From: Winogradskyella echinorum | Lineage (GTDB): Bacteria; Bacteroidota; Bacteroidia; Flavobacteriales; Flavobacteriaceae | Assembly (NCBI RefSeq): GCF_014297365.1 | Contig: NZ_JACOQD010000002.1 | Coordinates: 248,001-312,000, forward strand | Direction of reading: 5' to 3' | DNA: 64,000 nucleotides | Part shown: piece by piece, positions 19,354 through 28,808 of the stretch | How positions within the stretch are numbered: the first letter of the stretch is position 1 | How the letters are laid out: each line of letters opens with the position of its first letter | Notes under the pieces: generated by a model | What the model saw: the letters and a program-made list of their open reading frames with translations, nothing else | The model's database searches: none | What the model was told of the DNA's origin: nothing | Position numbers and translations under genes: made by a program

Positions 19354-21369
19354 TTAAAAATCTAATAAAGTCCTTAAAGCACGTTCAAATTTACCTTTAG
19401 CCATATACTGTTCTTCTAATTGCCCAATAAATGGAATAGGCGTTTCCATACTAGCGACACGCTTTACTGGTGCATCTAAATATTCAAAACATTCTTCCAT
19501 TAACATGGCAGAGATATCACTGGCAATACCACCAAAGAGAGAGTCTTCTTGTAGAATAATTGCACGTCCTGTTTTCTTTACAGAGTTAAATATTGTGTCT
19601 TTATCTAAGGGTTGTAATGTTCTTAAATCAATTAGGTCTGCAGATATTTCCGCATTATTTTCTAGAGTTTCAAGAGCCCAATGTACTCCGGCTCCATAAG
19701 TAACAATCGTTACAGCACTACCTTCTTTTAAAAGTGTCGCTTTACCAAATGGTAACGTATAATAATCCGTTGGCACATCTTGTCTAATACTTCTATATAA
19801 GGCCTTATGCTCAAAGAACAACACAGGATTTGGGTCATTTACTGCGGTAGCTAATAAACCTTTAGCATCATAAGGAAAGGCTGGGTATACTACTTTTAAT
19901 CCTGGCGTCTTTGTAAACCAAGCCTCATTAGTTTGTGAGTGAAATGGTCCTGCTGCTACACCTCCACCACATGGCATTCTTAGAACAACATCTGCCTGTT
20001 GCTGCCATCTGTAATGAGATTTTGCTAAATAATTAACTACAGGATTAAAGCCAGAGGTAACAAAATCAGCAAATTGCATTTCTACAACAGCTTTAATACC
20101 TGCAATAGATAATCCCATTCCAGCTTCAACAATTGCAGATTCACAGATAGGTGTATTGCGCACTCTTTCTTTGCCAAATTGCTTAATAAAGCCTTCTGTT
20201 ATTTTAAAAACACCACCATATTCTGCGATGTCCTGTCCCATTAATATTAAGTCTTTGTGCTTTTCCATAGATTGTTTTAAACCTTGAGAAATAGCATCAA
20301 CTAAACGTAATTCTTTTGTTTCTTTATTAGGTGTAACTTCTTTATAATCATATGTTTTATAAACATCATTTAACTCAGTAGTTTCATTCGGAATTATATC
20401 CTCTTCAGCATAAGCAGAATCTAAAGCAGCCTCAATTTCAGATTTAATTTCAGCATTATAAGCTTCGTCAATTTCAGTAGTTAATATTTTTTTACTGTAA
20501 AGGTAACTTCTATAGTTTTCAATTGGATCTTTAGCTTCCCATTCTTCCATTAATTCCTTTGGAACATACTTGGTGCCACTAGCCTCTTCGTGTCCACGTC
20601 GTCTAAACGTTTCAAATTCTATTAAAATTGGTCTTGGACGTTTTCTAATACTTTCTACTAATTTTTTAACCTTGGTGTAAGTTTCAATGATATTATTACC
20701 ATCTAAAACAAAAGACTCAATACCATAACCTTTTCCTCTATCTGCTAATTGCTTACAATGATATTGCTCACTAGTTGGTGTAGAAAGTCCATAACCGTTA
20801 TTCTCTATGCAGAACATTACTGGTAATTGCCATACTGAAGCTACATTTAAAGCTTCGTGAAAATCACCTTCACTAGTGCCTCCTTCTCCAGTAAATACTG
20901 CCGTAACTTGGCCATTTTGCTTTAAAAGATTAGCTAATGCAATTCCATCTGCAACACCCAATTGTGGTCCTAGATGTGATATCATACCAACAATATTATA
21001 CTCTTGTGTACCAAAATGAAATGACCGATCTCTTCCTTTTGTAAATCCACTTGCCTTACCTTGCCATTGACAGAACAATCGATGCAAAGGAATTTCTCTA
21101 GTGGTAAAAACACCAAGGTTGCGGTGCATTGGTAAAATATATTCACTTGGTTTTAAAGCCATAGTAACACCAACAGAAATTGCCTCTTGCCCGATACCAG
21201 AAAACCACTTAGAAATTTTACCTTGACGCAATAGAATTAACATTTTTTCTTCTATAAGTCGTGGCTTAAGCATATTATAATAAAGCTTTAGTAAACCTTT
21301 ATCACTTAAATTTCGTTTGTCGTAGTCTATATTGCTTTTGGTTATTGTGGGCATAAATTTTTCTTTCAA
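19354..21369 (-). CDS. 2-oxoacid dehydrogenase E1, fused alpha and beta subunits
   Basis: Thiamine-diphosphate E1 component of a branched-chain 2-oxoacid (or related) dehydrogenase complex, 671 residues. The alpha part (~1-330) contains the TPP motif GEGGTSEGDFHEALNVASVW then ENNGYGLSTPT and GRDRSFHFGT. The beta part (~345-671) contains LRLVDAISQGL, GQDIAEYGGVFKITEGF, CESAIVEAGMGLSIAG and HSQTNEAWFTKTPGLKVV. Alpha and beta are separate proteins in many bacteria; the fusion is usual in flavobacteria. E2 and E3 are not encoded nearby. MPTITKS five codons in is an alternative start. Substrate (2-oxoisovalerate versus other) is inferred from family only. Confidence 0.92.
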   Translation of the reverse strand: MKEKFMPTITKSNIDYDKRNLSDKGLLKLYYNMLKPRLIEEKMLILLRQGKISKWFSGIGQEAISVGVTMALKPSEYILPMHRNLGVFTTREIPLHRLFCQWQGKASGFTKGRDRSFHFGTQEYNIVGMISHLGPQLGVADGIALANLLKQNGQVTAVFTGEGGTSEGDFHEALNVASVWQLPVMFCIENNGYGLSTPTSEQYHCKQLADRGKGYGIESFVLDGNNIIETYTKVKKLVESIRKRPRPILIEFETFRRRGHEEASGTKYVPKELMEEWEAKDPIENYRSYLYSKKILTTEIDEAYNAEIKSEIEAALDSAYAEEDIIPNETTELNDVYKTYDYKEVTPNKETKELRLVDAISQGLKQSMEKHKDLILMGQDIAEYGGVFKITEGFIKQFGKERVRNTPICESAIVEAGMGLSIAGIKAVVEMQFADFVTSGFNPVVNYLAKSHYRWQQQADVVLRMPCGGGVAAGPFHSQTNEAWFTKTPGLKVVYPAFPYDAKGLLATAVNDPNPVLFFEHKALYRSIRQDVPTDYYTLPFGKATLLKEGSAVTIVTYGAGVHWALETLENNAEISADLIDLRTLQPLDKDTIFNSVKKTGRAIILQEDSLFGGIASDISAMLMEECFEYLDAPVKRVASMETPIPFIGQLEEQYMAKGKFERALRTLLDF

Positions 21370-21503
21370 TGATATTCCAAATGTAATAAAATTGCTTCAA
21401 TAGCGTAGCTAAGTGCTCCGAATTATCAATAAATTGTAACCAATAATTTTAGCTCTATTTTAGTTACATTTGTATATTGACAAAAATTTTAAACACAAAT
21501 CCA

Positions 21504-22454
21504 ATGGAGAGAATACCTAGCGTAGATTTGAAAGACTTCATTTCTGGTGACCCTAAACGAAAACAAAAATTTATAAATGAAATAGGAAAAGCTTATGTTG
21601 ATATTGGCTTTGTAGCTCTTAAAGGTCATTTTTTGGAAGATGAATTAGTCGATAATTTATATAAAGAAGTAAAAAATTTCTTTGATTTACCGTTAGAAGT
21701 AAAAGAAAGTTATGAAATTCCTGGAATTGGTGGACAACGAGGCTATGTCTCTTTTGGAAAAGAAAGTGCAAAAGGAAAAAAAGAAGGTGATTTAAAAGAA
21801 TTTTGGCATTTTGGTCAATATGTTGAGGATGATGAAGAGCGTAGAAAAGAATATCCAGAAAATGTTGAAGTAAAGGAATTACCAGAATTCAATAAAGTAG
21901 GTAAACAAACCTATGCAATGTTGGAGAAAACTGCTAAGTATGTTTTAAGAGCGCTGGCGTTATATTTAGATTTAGAAGAAACGTATTTTGATAATTATAT
22001 CCATAACGGAAATTCAATCTTAAGGCCAATTCATTATCCACCTATAACTTCAGAACCTAAAAATGCTGTAAGAGCAGCAGCCCATGGCGATATTAATTTA
22101 ATCACTTTATTAATGGGAGCTCAAGGTCGTGGTCTACAAGTACAACGTAACGATGGCGAATGGATAGACGCTATTGCAGAACCAGATGAACTTATGATTA
22201 ATGTTGGAGATATGCTATCTAGACACTCTAACAATAAGCTAAAATCAACGATACATCGTGTAATAAATCCGCCTAGAGAACTTTGGGGAACCTCTCGTTA
22301 TTCAATCCCATTCTTTATGCATCCAATAAGTGAAATGAAGCTTAATGTTTTAGAAAGTTGTATCGATGAAGAAAACCCAAAGCAATTTGAAGATATTACT
22401 GCAGGAGAGTTTTTAAATGAGCGTTTAATAGAACTTGGACTAATTAAAAAGTAG
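21504..22454 (+). CDS. isopenicillin N synthase-family 2-oxoglutarate/Fe(II) oxygenase
   Basis: Non-haem iron oxygenase of 316 residues from the ATG at 21504 (MERIPSVDLKDF); an upstream TTG at 21477 is less likely. The N-terminal DIOX_N block (FVALKGHFLEDELVDNLYKE, FFDLPLEVKESYEIP) is followed by the catalytic triad AAHGDINLITLLMGA (His, Asp) and STIHRVINP (His), then the 2-oxoglutarate-binding R-x-S in SRYSIPFFMHP. Such enzymes hydroxylate or oxidise small molecules. The substrate cannot be assigned. A TACATTTG sequence just upstream matches the Bacteroidota -7 box. Confidence 0.88.
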   Translation: MERIPSVDLKDFISGDPKRKQKFINEIGKAYVDIGFVALKGHFLEDELVDNLYKEVKNFFDLPLEVKESYEIPGIGGQRGYVSFGKESAKGKKEGDLKEFWHFGQYVEDDEERRKEYPENVEVKELPEFNKVGKQTYAMLEKTAKYVLRALALYLDLEETYFDNYIHNGNSILRPIHYPPITSEPKNAVRAAAHGDINLITLLMGAQGRGLQVQRNDGEWIDAIAEPDELMINVGDMLSRHSNNKLKSTIHRVINPPRELWGTSRYSIPFFMHPISEMKLNVLESCIDEENPKQFEDITAGEFLNERLIELGLIKK

Positions 22455-22527
22455 CTTGCAGTCGCCAGTTAACAGTATGCAGTCAAAGCATTACTGACAA
22501 ACTGCAGACTGAAGACTGAGAACTAAA
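22454..22527. repeat. intergenic imperfect GCAGTC/GCAGACTGAAGAC repeats
   Basis: Short direct and inverted copies of GCAGTC and CTGCAGACTGAAGACTGAG fill the gap before the SUI1 gene. Similar low-complexity runs occur in flavobacterial intergenic DNA; no function is evident. Confidence 0.35.
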
Positions 22528-22530
22528 CAA

Positions 22531-22860
22531 ATGGATTTACAAGATCAATTAAAAAACTTATTCCCAGACCATAAACCCGAATCTACTGAAGAAAAAACAG
22601 ATTCTAGTAAAGGACTGTGGCTTCAAGACGATCCTATAATTTGCAAGTACGAAAAACGAAAAGGTAAACCAATTACTATTCTCGAAGGCTATACAGGTGC
22701 AACCGAAGATTTTAAGAAACTAGCCAAAGAACTTAAAACTAAACTTAGTGTTGGAGGTAGTTTTAAGGATGATAAAATTATCATTCAAGGAGATTATAGA
22801 GATAAGATAATGGCAATGCTAATAGAAAAAGGGTTTAACGTAAAGCGTGTTGGAGGTTAA
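22531..22860 (+). CDS. SUI1/eIF1-like translation factor (YciH type)
   Basis: Small cytoplasmic protein of 109 residues with the SUI1 fold: residues ~40-109 contain RKGKPITILEGYTG, DFKKLAKELKTKLSVGGSFK, DKIIIQGDYRDKIMAMLIEKGF and VKRVGG. The GVGGS-like loop (SVGGSFKDD) and the basic K-R-x-G-K are the tRNA/ribosome-facing signatures of this family. In bacteria YciH can influence initiation fidelity and stress translation. The DUF1835 gene starts 3 bases after its stop. Confidence 0.92.
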   Translation: MDLQDQLKNLFPDHKPESTEEKTDSSKGLWLQDDPIICKYEKRKGKPITILEGYTGATEDFKKLAKELKTKLSVGGSFKDDKIIIQGDYRDKIMAMLIEKGFNVKRVGG

Positions 22861-22863
22861 TAT

Positions 22864-23805
22864 ATGGCAAAGAATATTCTTCATATTACAAATGGTAATG
22901 CTCTTACTGATTACCTAAGAGATTTAGATTTTAAGGATGATATCTTAACATGGCAAGAAATGCTTTGTGAAGGTCCAACAATTCCTGCTATTAATTCAAG
23001 GGCATTTTTGAAACTTCGAACAGATTTTTTAAAAAAATTCTATGACATTGAAGTGAATACTAGAGAAATTTTAGCCGAATTATCTAAACTAGATGATACA
23101 GATAAGTATTCAGAAATTAACCTTTGGTTTGAGTACGATTTATTCTGTCATATTAACCTTATAGGTGTCATCAATCTTTTACATCAAAAAGAAATTAAAA
23201 AACCCCTTTACCTAATTTGTAGTGGACGCGTGGAAGGTGAAAAGCGTCTAAAAGGTTTAGGAGAACTAAATCCTAAACAACTTAAATTACATTATAAAGA
23301 AAAAATTAGATTAACACAAGAAGACATAGATTTAACGATTGCACTTTGGAGAACATATTGTGGTAAAGACCATAATATTTTAAAACCATACATCGTAACT
23401 AATTCTAGTTTTAAATATATGAGTAATTGCCTAAAGGCACACTTAAAACGTTTTCCACATCAAAAAAGTGGATTAAATGTTTTAGAAGACAATATTCTAA
23501 GAATTGTAAGAGATAATTTTATTAAATCTAAAGGACATCTTTTGGGTTATAGCATTAATTATCAAGGATTTTATGGGTTCGGTGATATACAATTAGAACG
23601 CATTATAAACAAGCTCGACATCTTTTTCGATGAAGATAAAACAGGCCTTACACTTAATAGAAAAGGACACGAAGCCTTGTTAAGACAGCATAATTTTGCT
23701 TCAGAAATTAATAATGATATGGTATTTGGTGGTGTGCAACGATTAGAATATCAGTTTAATATAAAGCAGAATAAACTTATTAAAACGATAATGAATGCCA
23801 ATTAA
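22864..23805 (+). CDS. DUF1835 domain-containing protein
   Basis: Cytoplasmic protein of 313 residues. The N-terminal block ILHITNGNALTDYLRDLDF, DDILTWQEMLCEGPT is the DUF1835 signature, and a ~100-residue C-terminal part (GFYGFGDIQLERIINKLDIF, LTLNRKGHEALL) resembles the DUF3658-like tail usually found with it. Biochemical role unknown. It lies 3 bases after SUI1 and overlaps the nucleoside phosphorylase by 11 bases, so the three are one operon. Confidence 0.85.
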   Translation: MAKNILHITNGNALTDYLRDLDFKDDILTWQEMLCEGPTIPAINSRAFLKLRTDFLKKFYDIEVNTREILAELSKLDDTDKYSEINLWFEYDLFCHINLIGVINLLHQKEIKKPLYLICSGRVEGEKRLKGLGELNPKQLKLHYKEKIRLTQEDIDLTIALWRTYCGKDHNILKPYIVTNSSFKYMSNCLKAHLKRFPHQKSGLNVLEDNILRIVRDNFIKSKGHLLGYSINYQGFYGFGDIQLERIINKLDIFFDEDKTGLTLNRKGHEALLRQHNFASEINNDMVFGGVQRLEYQFNIKQNKLIKTIMNAN

Positions 23806-24667
23806 AGATTCAGAATTAATTTTAAATCCAGACGGTAGTGTTTACCATCTAAATCTTAAACCAGAAGATATCTCAGATACCATCATTTTTGTTGGTGATC
23901 AAGATCGTGTTGAGAAAATTACACAGCATTTTGATAGTATTGAGTTTAGCACACAAAAGCGTGAGTTTAAGACGCAAACTGGTTATTATCAAGACCGAAG
24001 AATTACAGTATTATCTACAGGTATAGGTCCCGATAATATTGATATTGTTTTAAATGAATTAGATGCTTTAGTAAATATAGATTTAAAATCTAGACAACCT
24101 AAAACTAAGTTAACAAGTCTTAATATTATTAGGATAGGGACATCAGGCTCATTGCAAGCTGATATTCCTGTAGATGCATTTTTAATCAGTACACATGCAT
24201 TAGATGTTAATGGGATGTTACATTTTTATCAAATAGATGGTATTAGCAATCCAGAAATAGAAGATGCCTTTATAAAGCATACAGATTGGGATAAAAACAA
24301 AGCACGACCAATAATTATAAATAATAGCAAGTATCTCGAAAAGTATTTTGAAAGTAATGAGGTTTTTAAAGGTATGACTGGTACTGCTGGAGGATTTTAT
24401 GGACCGCAAGGTCGTGTGTTACGTTTACCTTTACACGACCCAAACTTGAATTCTAAATTAGACAATTTTACATATAAAGATTTTAGAATTACAAATTTTG
24501 AAATGGAAACCTCAGTCATCTACGGGCTTTCAAAATTATTAGGGCATGAAGCTTTATCTTTGAATGCTATAATAGCTAATAGAGCTACAGGCGACTTTAG
24601 TAAAAACCCTAAAAAAACTGTAGAAAAACTAATAAAATATGCCTTAGAGCGCATTGTAAATATTTAG
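23795..24667 (+). CDS. nucleoside phosphorylase (uridine phosphorylase-like)
   Basis: PNP/UDP-family phosphorylase of 290 residues that cleaves a nucleoside with phosphate to a free base and (deoxy)ribose-1-phosphate. Motifs: IIFVGDQDRVEKI near the start (phosphate site), VLSTGIGPDNIDIVLNEL, IIRIGTSGSLQADIPVDAF (the GTSG phosphate loop) and ITNFEMETSVIYGLSKLLG (Glu that binds the ribose). Base specificity is not certain from motifs alone. Translationally coupled to DUF1835. Confidence 0.88.
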   Translation: MPIKDSELILNPDGSVYHLNLKPEDISDTIIFVGDQDRVEKITQHFDSIEFSTQKREFKTQTGYYQDRRITVLSTGIGPDNIDIVLNELDALVNIDLKSRQPKTKLTSLNIIRIGTSGSLQADIPVDAFLISTHALDVNGMLHFYQIDGISNPEIEDAFIKHTDWDKNKARPIIINNSKYLEKYFESNEVFKGMTGTAGGFYGPQGRVLRLPLHDPNLNSKLDNFTYKDFRITNFEMETSVIYGLSKLLGHEALSLNAIIANRATGDFSKNPKKTVEKLIKYALERIVNI

Positions 24668-24696
24668 TCGGACACTGTAACAAGTTCAGCATAAAA

Positions 24697-25551
24697 ATGA
24701 AGAAAGTAAATATTGGTGGAGTACCAGAACATTTTAATTTAGCTTGGTATTTAACGTTAAAAAATGGCGAATACAAAGAGCAAAACATTAATCTACGCTG
24801 GCACGATTATTACGGTGGCACTGGAGCTATGTGTAAAGGTTTACGTAACGGAGATATTGATATCGCTGTAATCCTTACGGAAGGTATTATAAAAGATATT
24901 ATTGATGGTAATCCCTCAAAAATTGTTCAAACTTTTGTACAAACTCCTTTAATTTGGGGAATCCATGTCGCTGCAGATTCAAAATTTAAAACCATAGAGG
25001 ATATTAAGGGAACGAGAGCTGCAATTAGCCGTTACGGTTCGGGATCACATCTTATGGCCTATATCAATGCAAAAAACAACGACTGGGATTTAGAAAAAGA
25101 TCTAGATTTTGAAGTCATTAAAAATTTAAATGGTGCGATAGAAGGACTCACAAATGCTGAAGCAGATTACTTTATGTGGGAAAAATTTACCACCAAACCT
25201 TTAGTGGATGACGGCATATTTAGACGCATAGATAATTGCCCATCACCATGGCCTTGTTTTGTTATAGCTGTGCGCGAAGAATTTATAAAAAACAATGAAA
25301 ATGATCTAAATATTATTTTAGATATTATTAATCAAACTACGGCAGAGTTTAAGTCTATTCCTTCAATTGATAAAACTATAGCTAATCGTTACGAGCAAGA
25401 ATTAGAGGATGTACAAGAATGGTTGTCTTTAACTGAATGGTCTCAAGAAGTTATTGATAAAAAGACCATAAAAACTGTACAAGAACAATTATTTGATTTA
25501 AATATTATTCCTAAAAAAGTGGATTACTCTCAGTTAATACACAAATTATAA
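24697..25551 (+). CDS. cytoplasmic substrate-binding-like protein (SsuA/THI5 type)
   Basis: A 284-residue protein with a periplasmic-binding type 2 fold: MKKVNIGGVPEHFNLAWYLT, DYYGGTGAMCKGLRNGDIDI, AVILTEGIIKDII, TRAAISRYGSGSHLMAYINA and NAEADYFMWEKFTTKPLVDD recall SsuA/THI5-like ligand-binding domains. It has no signal peptide or lipobox, and no ABC permease or ATPase is nearby. It may therefore be a cytoplasmic small-molecule binder or an enzyme of the THI5-like group rather than a transporter component. It sits 29 bases after the nucleoside phosphorylase, so pyrimidine-related metabolism is a guess. Confidence 0.75.
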   Translation: MKKVNIGGVPEHFNLAWYLTLKNGEYKEQNINLRWHDYYGGTGAMCKGLRNGDIDIAVILTEGIIKDIIDGNPSKIVQTFVQTPLIWGIHVAADSKFKTIEDIKGTRAAISRYGSGSHLMAYINAKNNDWDLEKDLDFEVIKNLNGAIEGLTNAEADYFMWEKFTTKPLVDDGIFRRIDNCPSPWPCFVIAVREEFIKNNENDLNIILDIINQTTAEFKSIPSIDKTIANRYEQELEDVQEWLSLTEWSQEVIDKKTIKTVQEQLFDLNIIPKKVDYSQLIHKL

Positions 25552-25675
25552 TTGCAGATTACTTTGCTTTAATTTGTTGTAAAGTCTTACACTTTCGATT
25601 TTTTACTTTCTCTATCTCATTTTTTTAGTTATATTTGAGATAGTTATGTCCATACTATTAATAACCCAGATTAAT

Positions 25676-25870
25676 ATGATTACAAACATAATTCTGATTT
25701 TATCTTCATTAGTTGCTCTCAACTTTGTGTTATTAATATTTAGTTGTAATAAAACCTCTAAAAAGTTAGATAACCGTAAACCTCCATTTATTAAAACATC
25801 TAAAAAGCCTACTGAAGTTGCCACTCAATTACCGACGCGTCAACGTCAACTTGCTGCAACTGGGAGTTAG
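25676..25870 (+). CDS. small single-span membrane protein
   Basis: A 64-residue protein from the ATG at 25676: a hydrophobic span (NIILILSSLVALNFVLLIFSC) then a basic tail ending QRQLAATGS. Its 3' end overlaps the convergent ung gene by about 60 bases. From memory, short flavobacterial proteins with this layout and an LAATGS-like ending occur, but I cannot verify that here. Function unknown. Confidence 0.5.
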   Translation: MITNIILILSSLVALNFVLLIFSCNKTSKKLDNRKPPFIKTSKKPTEVATQLPTRQRQLAATGS

Positions 25871-26489
25871 TTTTACTAAAATGTTTATTTCCAAACCAAT
25901 ATCCTCTATTAGCACTCAATGGAGATGGATGACCAGTTTCTAAAACTACATGTTTAGAAGTATCAATAAGTTTCTTTTTCTTTTTTGCAAATCCTCCCCA
26001 AAGTAGAAATATCACTTTGTTTTTTTCTGTACTAATCTTTTTAATTACGGCATCCGTAAACTGTTCCCAACCCTTCTTTTGGTGACTACCAGCTTCATGT
26101 GCTCTTACTGTTAATGTAGCATTTAACAATAATACTCCTTGTTTAGCCCATGGCATTAGGTTTCCGCTTTTAGGGTATGGAATTCCTAAATCTTGCTCAA
26201 TCTCTTTAAAAATATTGATCAACGACGGAGGGTGCGAAATTCCATCATTAACAGAAAAACATAAGCCGTTAGCTTGTCCCTCTCCATGGTAAGGGTCTTG
26301 ACCAATGATTACCACCTTTACAGCATCAAAATGACAATGATTAAAAGCATTAAAAATATTAGCACCTTTCGGAAAACACTTATAGGTTTTATATTCAGTT
26401 TTTACAAATTCAATCAAATTTTTGAAATATGGTTTTTCAAATTCTGACTCTAAAAATGGCTTCCAACTGTGGTGTATATCAACGTTCAT
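25809..26489 (-). CDS. ung: uracil-DNA glycosylase (family 1)
   Basis: DNA-repair enzyme of 226 residues that removes uracil from DNA. Family 1 motifs: VVIIGQDPYHGEGQANGLCFSV (catalytic Asp in GQDPYH), LLLNATLTV, VIFLLWGGFAKKK and TGHPSPLSANRGYWFG (HPSPLS loop). Length is normal for the family. Monocistronic and divergent from mutS2, with which it shares a ~100-base upstream region. Confidence 0.97.
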   Translation of the reverse strand: MNVDIHHSWKPFLESEFEKPYFKNLIEFVKTEYKTYKCFPKGANIFNAFNHCHFDAVKVVIIGQDPYHGEGQANGLCFSVNDGISHPPSLINIFKEIEQDLGIPYPKSGNLMPWAKQGVLLLNATLTVRAHEAGSHQKKGWEQFTDAVIKKISTEKNKVIFLLWGGFAKKKKKLIDTSKHVVLETGHPSPLSANRGYWFGNKHFSKTNSQLQQVDVDASVIEWQLQ

Positions 26490-26595
26490 CTAACTAAAAG
26501 TTTTATCAAAAATAGTCAATATTAAAGTATTTGCCATCATTAGGCATATCATTACAATTACCTTAAATTTGCAACTTCAAAATTAAGTTTAACCC

Positions 26596-28767
26596 ATGAT
26601 AAACATTCATGAAAAGACCTTAAAAGACCTAGAGTTTTTTACGGTTTTAAATCAAGTTAGTGAGCATTCCATTACCGCCTTAGGTAAAGAGGCAGTGTTG
26701 GCTATTCTTCCGTTTGCACAAGAAGAACATCTGAAACTTGAGCTTAATTATGTTAACGAATATGTATCGTCTTTTGATAATGATAACCGTATTCCTAATC
26801 ATGGATTTGAGACTATAGCTAAGGAATTGAAGCTTCTTAAAATTGAAAATACCTATTTAGAAATACCGAGTTTACAAAAAATTGTGAGTATCTCTTTAAC
26901 TGTAAATACAATTTTAAAGTTTTTAGAAAAATTTGAAGACTATTACCCAAAACTTCGTCAATATTCAAAAGATATTGAAGTCACCAAAGTCATAATAGAG
27001 CAAGTAGATGCTGTTGTTGATCGCTTTGGAGATATTAAAAATGATGCCTCTCCTCTACTTTCAGAATTACGAAAATCAATTAATCAATTAAAGGGCAAAA
27101 TAAACAGTAGCTTCACTGCTGCTTTAAACACTTATCACAACCTCGAATATCTCGATGACATAAGAGAGTCTGTTGTAGACAATAAACGTGTTCTTGCTGT
27201 AAAGGCTATGTATCGTAGAAAAGTGAAGGGAGCGATAATGGGTGGCAGCAAAACAGGTAGCATTGTTTATATTGAACCAGAAACGACACTGCATTATTCT
27301 AGAGAACTTAATAACCTAGAATACGAAGAGAAAGAAGAAGTTATTAAAATCTTAAAAGAACTCACGGATTTTGTGCGTTTGTTTTCTCCGCTATTAAAGC
27401 AGTATCAAGATTTCCTTACTAAAATAGATGTTATTTCTGCTAAAGCAAAATATGCCAGAAGTATGGATGCTATTTTACCAGAATTTTCAAAAGAACGCAG
27501 TATGTATCTAAGAGATGCATACCATCCGCTACTTTATTTAACTAATAAAGAAAGTGGTGAAAAAACATTTCCACAAACAATTGGTTTAGAAAACAACAGC
27601 AGAATAATTGTAATTTCTGGCCCAAATGCAGGAGGAAAAAGTATCACTTTAAAAACAGTTGGTTTATTGCAAACTATGTTACAAAGTGGCCTGTTAATTC
27701 CGGTACATGAGCGTAGTAAGGTATGTTTATTTGATAGAATTTTAAGCGATATTGGAGATAATCAATCAATTGAGAATCATCTCAGTACTTATAGCTATCG
27801 TTTAAAACAAATGAATTATTTTTTAAGAAAATGTAATAACAAAACATTGTTCTTAATAGATGAATTTGGTACAGGAAGTGATCCAGAGCTTGGTGGTGCA
27901 CTTGCTGAAACATTTTTAGAAGTTTTTTATGAACGTGAAGCATTCGGAATAATTACAACCCACTACTCTAACTTAAAATTGTTAGCAAACGAATTACCGT
28001 ATATGGTTAATGCTAACATGCTTTTTAATGAAAAGAGTTTAGAACCAATGTATAAGTTGGTTATAGGGCAAGCTGGTTCTTCATTTACCTTTGAAGTGGC
28101 TCAAAAAAATGGTATTCCGTATAGCTTAATTAACAAGTCTAAAAAGAAGATAGAGCGTGGCAAAGTTCGTTTTGATGCCACGATTGCTAAACTTCAAAAA
28201 CAACGCAGTAAACTCGAAAAAACAGAACGTTCGCTCAAAGAAAACGAAAAGAAAAAGCTTACTGAAGCTGAAAAGCTAGAAGAGGTAAATGCTAAAGTTC
28301 AGAAAAAGTTAGAAAGTTTTCAAGAGTTGTATGATAGTAACCAACGCCTTATATATTTAGGACAAAAAGTCAATGATATTTCTGAGAAATACTTTGAAGA
28401 CAAAAAGAAGCGCGAATTAATGGCTGAATTATTTAGATTAGTTCAGATTGAAAATTCTAAGCGCAAAAAAGTATCTGCCAAACAAAAGCGAGCTGAAAAA
28501 GTAAAAGAAAAGCAGATAAAGCAAGAAGCTGAGAAAAAGGTTGAAGTTATTAGAAAAAAGAAACAAGAAGAGCGAAAAAAGAAAAAAGAAAAGCCAGAAG
28601 TACCTAAGCCTATTTTAAAAGTTGGAGATAGCGTTAGAATGCACGATGGTAGAGCTATTGGAAGTATAGACTCTATTGAAAAAGGAAAAGCAAACGTTAA
28701 CTATGGTATGTTTACAACGAACGTTAGCTTAGATTTATTGGAGTTGGTTGAGGCTAAAAAGAAGTAA
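26596..28767 (+). CDS. mutS2: MutS2 family protein without Smr domain
   Basis: MutS2-type ATPase of 723 residues. The core MutS III/V regions are followed by Walker A GPNAGGKSITLKTVG (~residue 341) and Walker B LFLIDEFGTGSDPELGGALAE, then a long Lys/Glu coiled coil (~530-660). The C-terminus is a KOW/SH3-like segment (LKVGDSVRMHDGRAIGSI) and stops at LELVEAKKK: the C-terminal Smr nuclease domain of classical MutS2 (~780 residues) is absent. MutS2 proteins resolve branched DNA or rescue collided ribosomes; loss of Smr argues against the nuclease activity. TAAATTTG at 26564-26571 fits a -7 box. Confidence 0.92.
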   Translation: MINIHEKTLKDLEFFTVLNQVSEHSITALGKEAVLAILPFAQEEHLKLELNYVNEYVSSFDNDNRIPNHGFETIAKELKLLKIENTYLEIPSLQKIVSISLTVNTILKFLEKFEDYYPKLRQYSKDIEVTKVIIEQVDAVVDRFGDIKNDASPLLSELRKSINQLKGKINSSFTAALNTYHNLEYLDDIRESVVDNKRVLAVKAMYRRKVKGAIMGGSKTGSIVYIEPETTLHYSRELNNLEYEEKEEVIKILKELTDFVRLFSPLLKQYQDFLTKIDVISAKAKYARSMDAILPEFSKERSMYLRDAYHPLLYLTNKESGEKTFPQTIGLENNSRIIVISGPNAGGKSITLKTVGLLQTMLQSGLLIPVHERSKVCLFDRILSDIGDNQSIENHLSTYSYRLKQMNYFLRKCNNKTLFLIDEFGTGSDPELGGALAETFLEVFYEREAFGIITTHYSNLKLLANELPYMVNANMLFNEKSLEPMYKLVIGQAGSSFTFEVAQKNGIPYSLINKSKKKIERGKVRFDATIAKLQKQRSKLEKTERSLKENEKKKLTEAEKLEEVNAKVQKKLESFQELYDSNQRLIYLGQKVNDISEKYFEDKKKRELMAELFRLVQIENSKRKKVSAKQKRAEKVKEKQIKQEAEKKVEVIRKKKQEERKKKKEKPEVPKPILKVGDSVRMHDGRAIGSIDSIEKGKANVNYGMFTTNVSLDLLELVEAKKK

Positions 28768-28808
28768 ATGAAAATAATATATTAATACTTTAGACTTATC
28801 TTTGTAAT

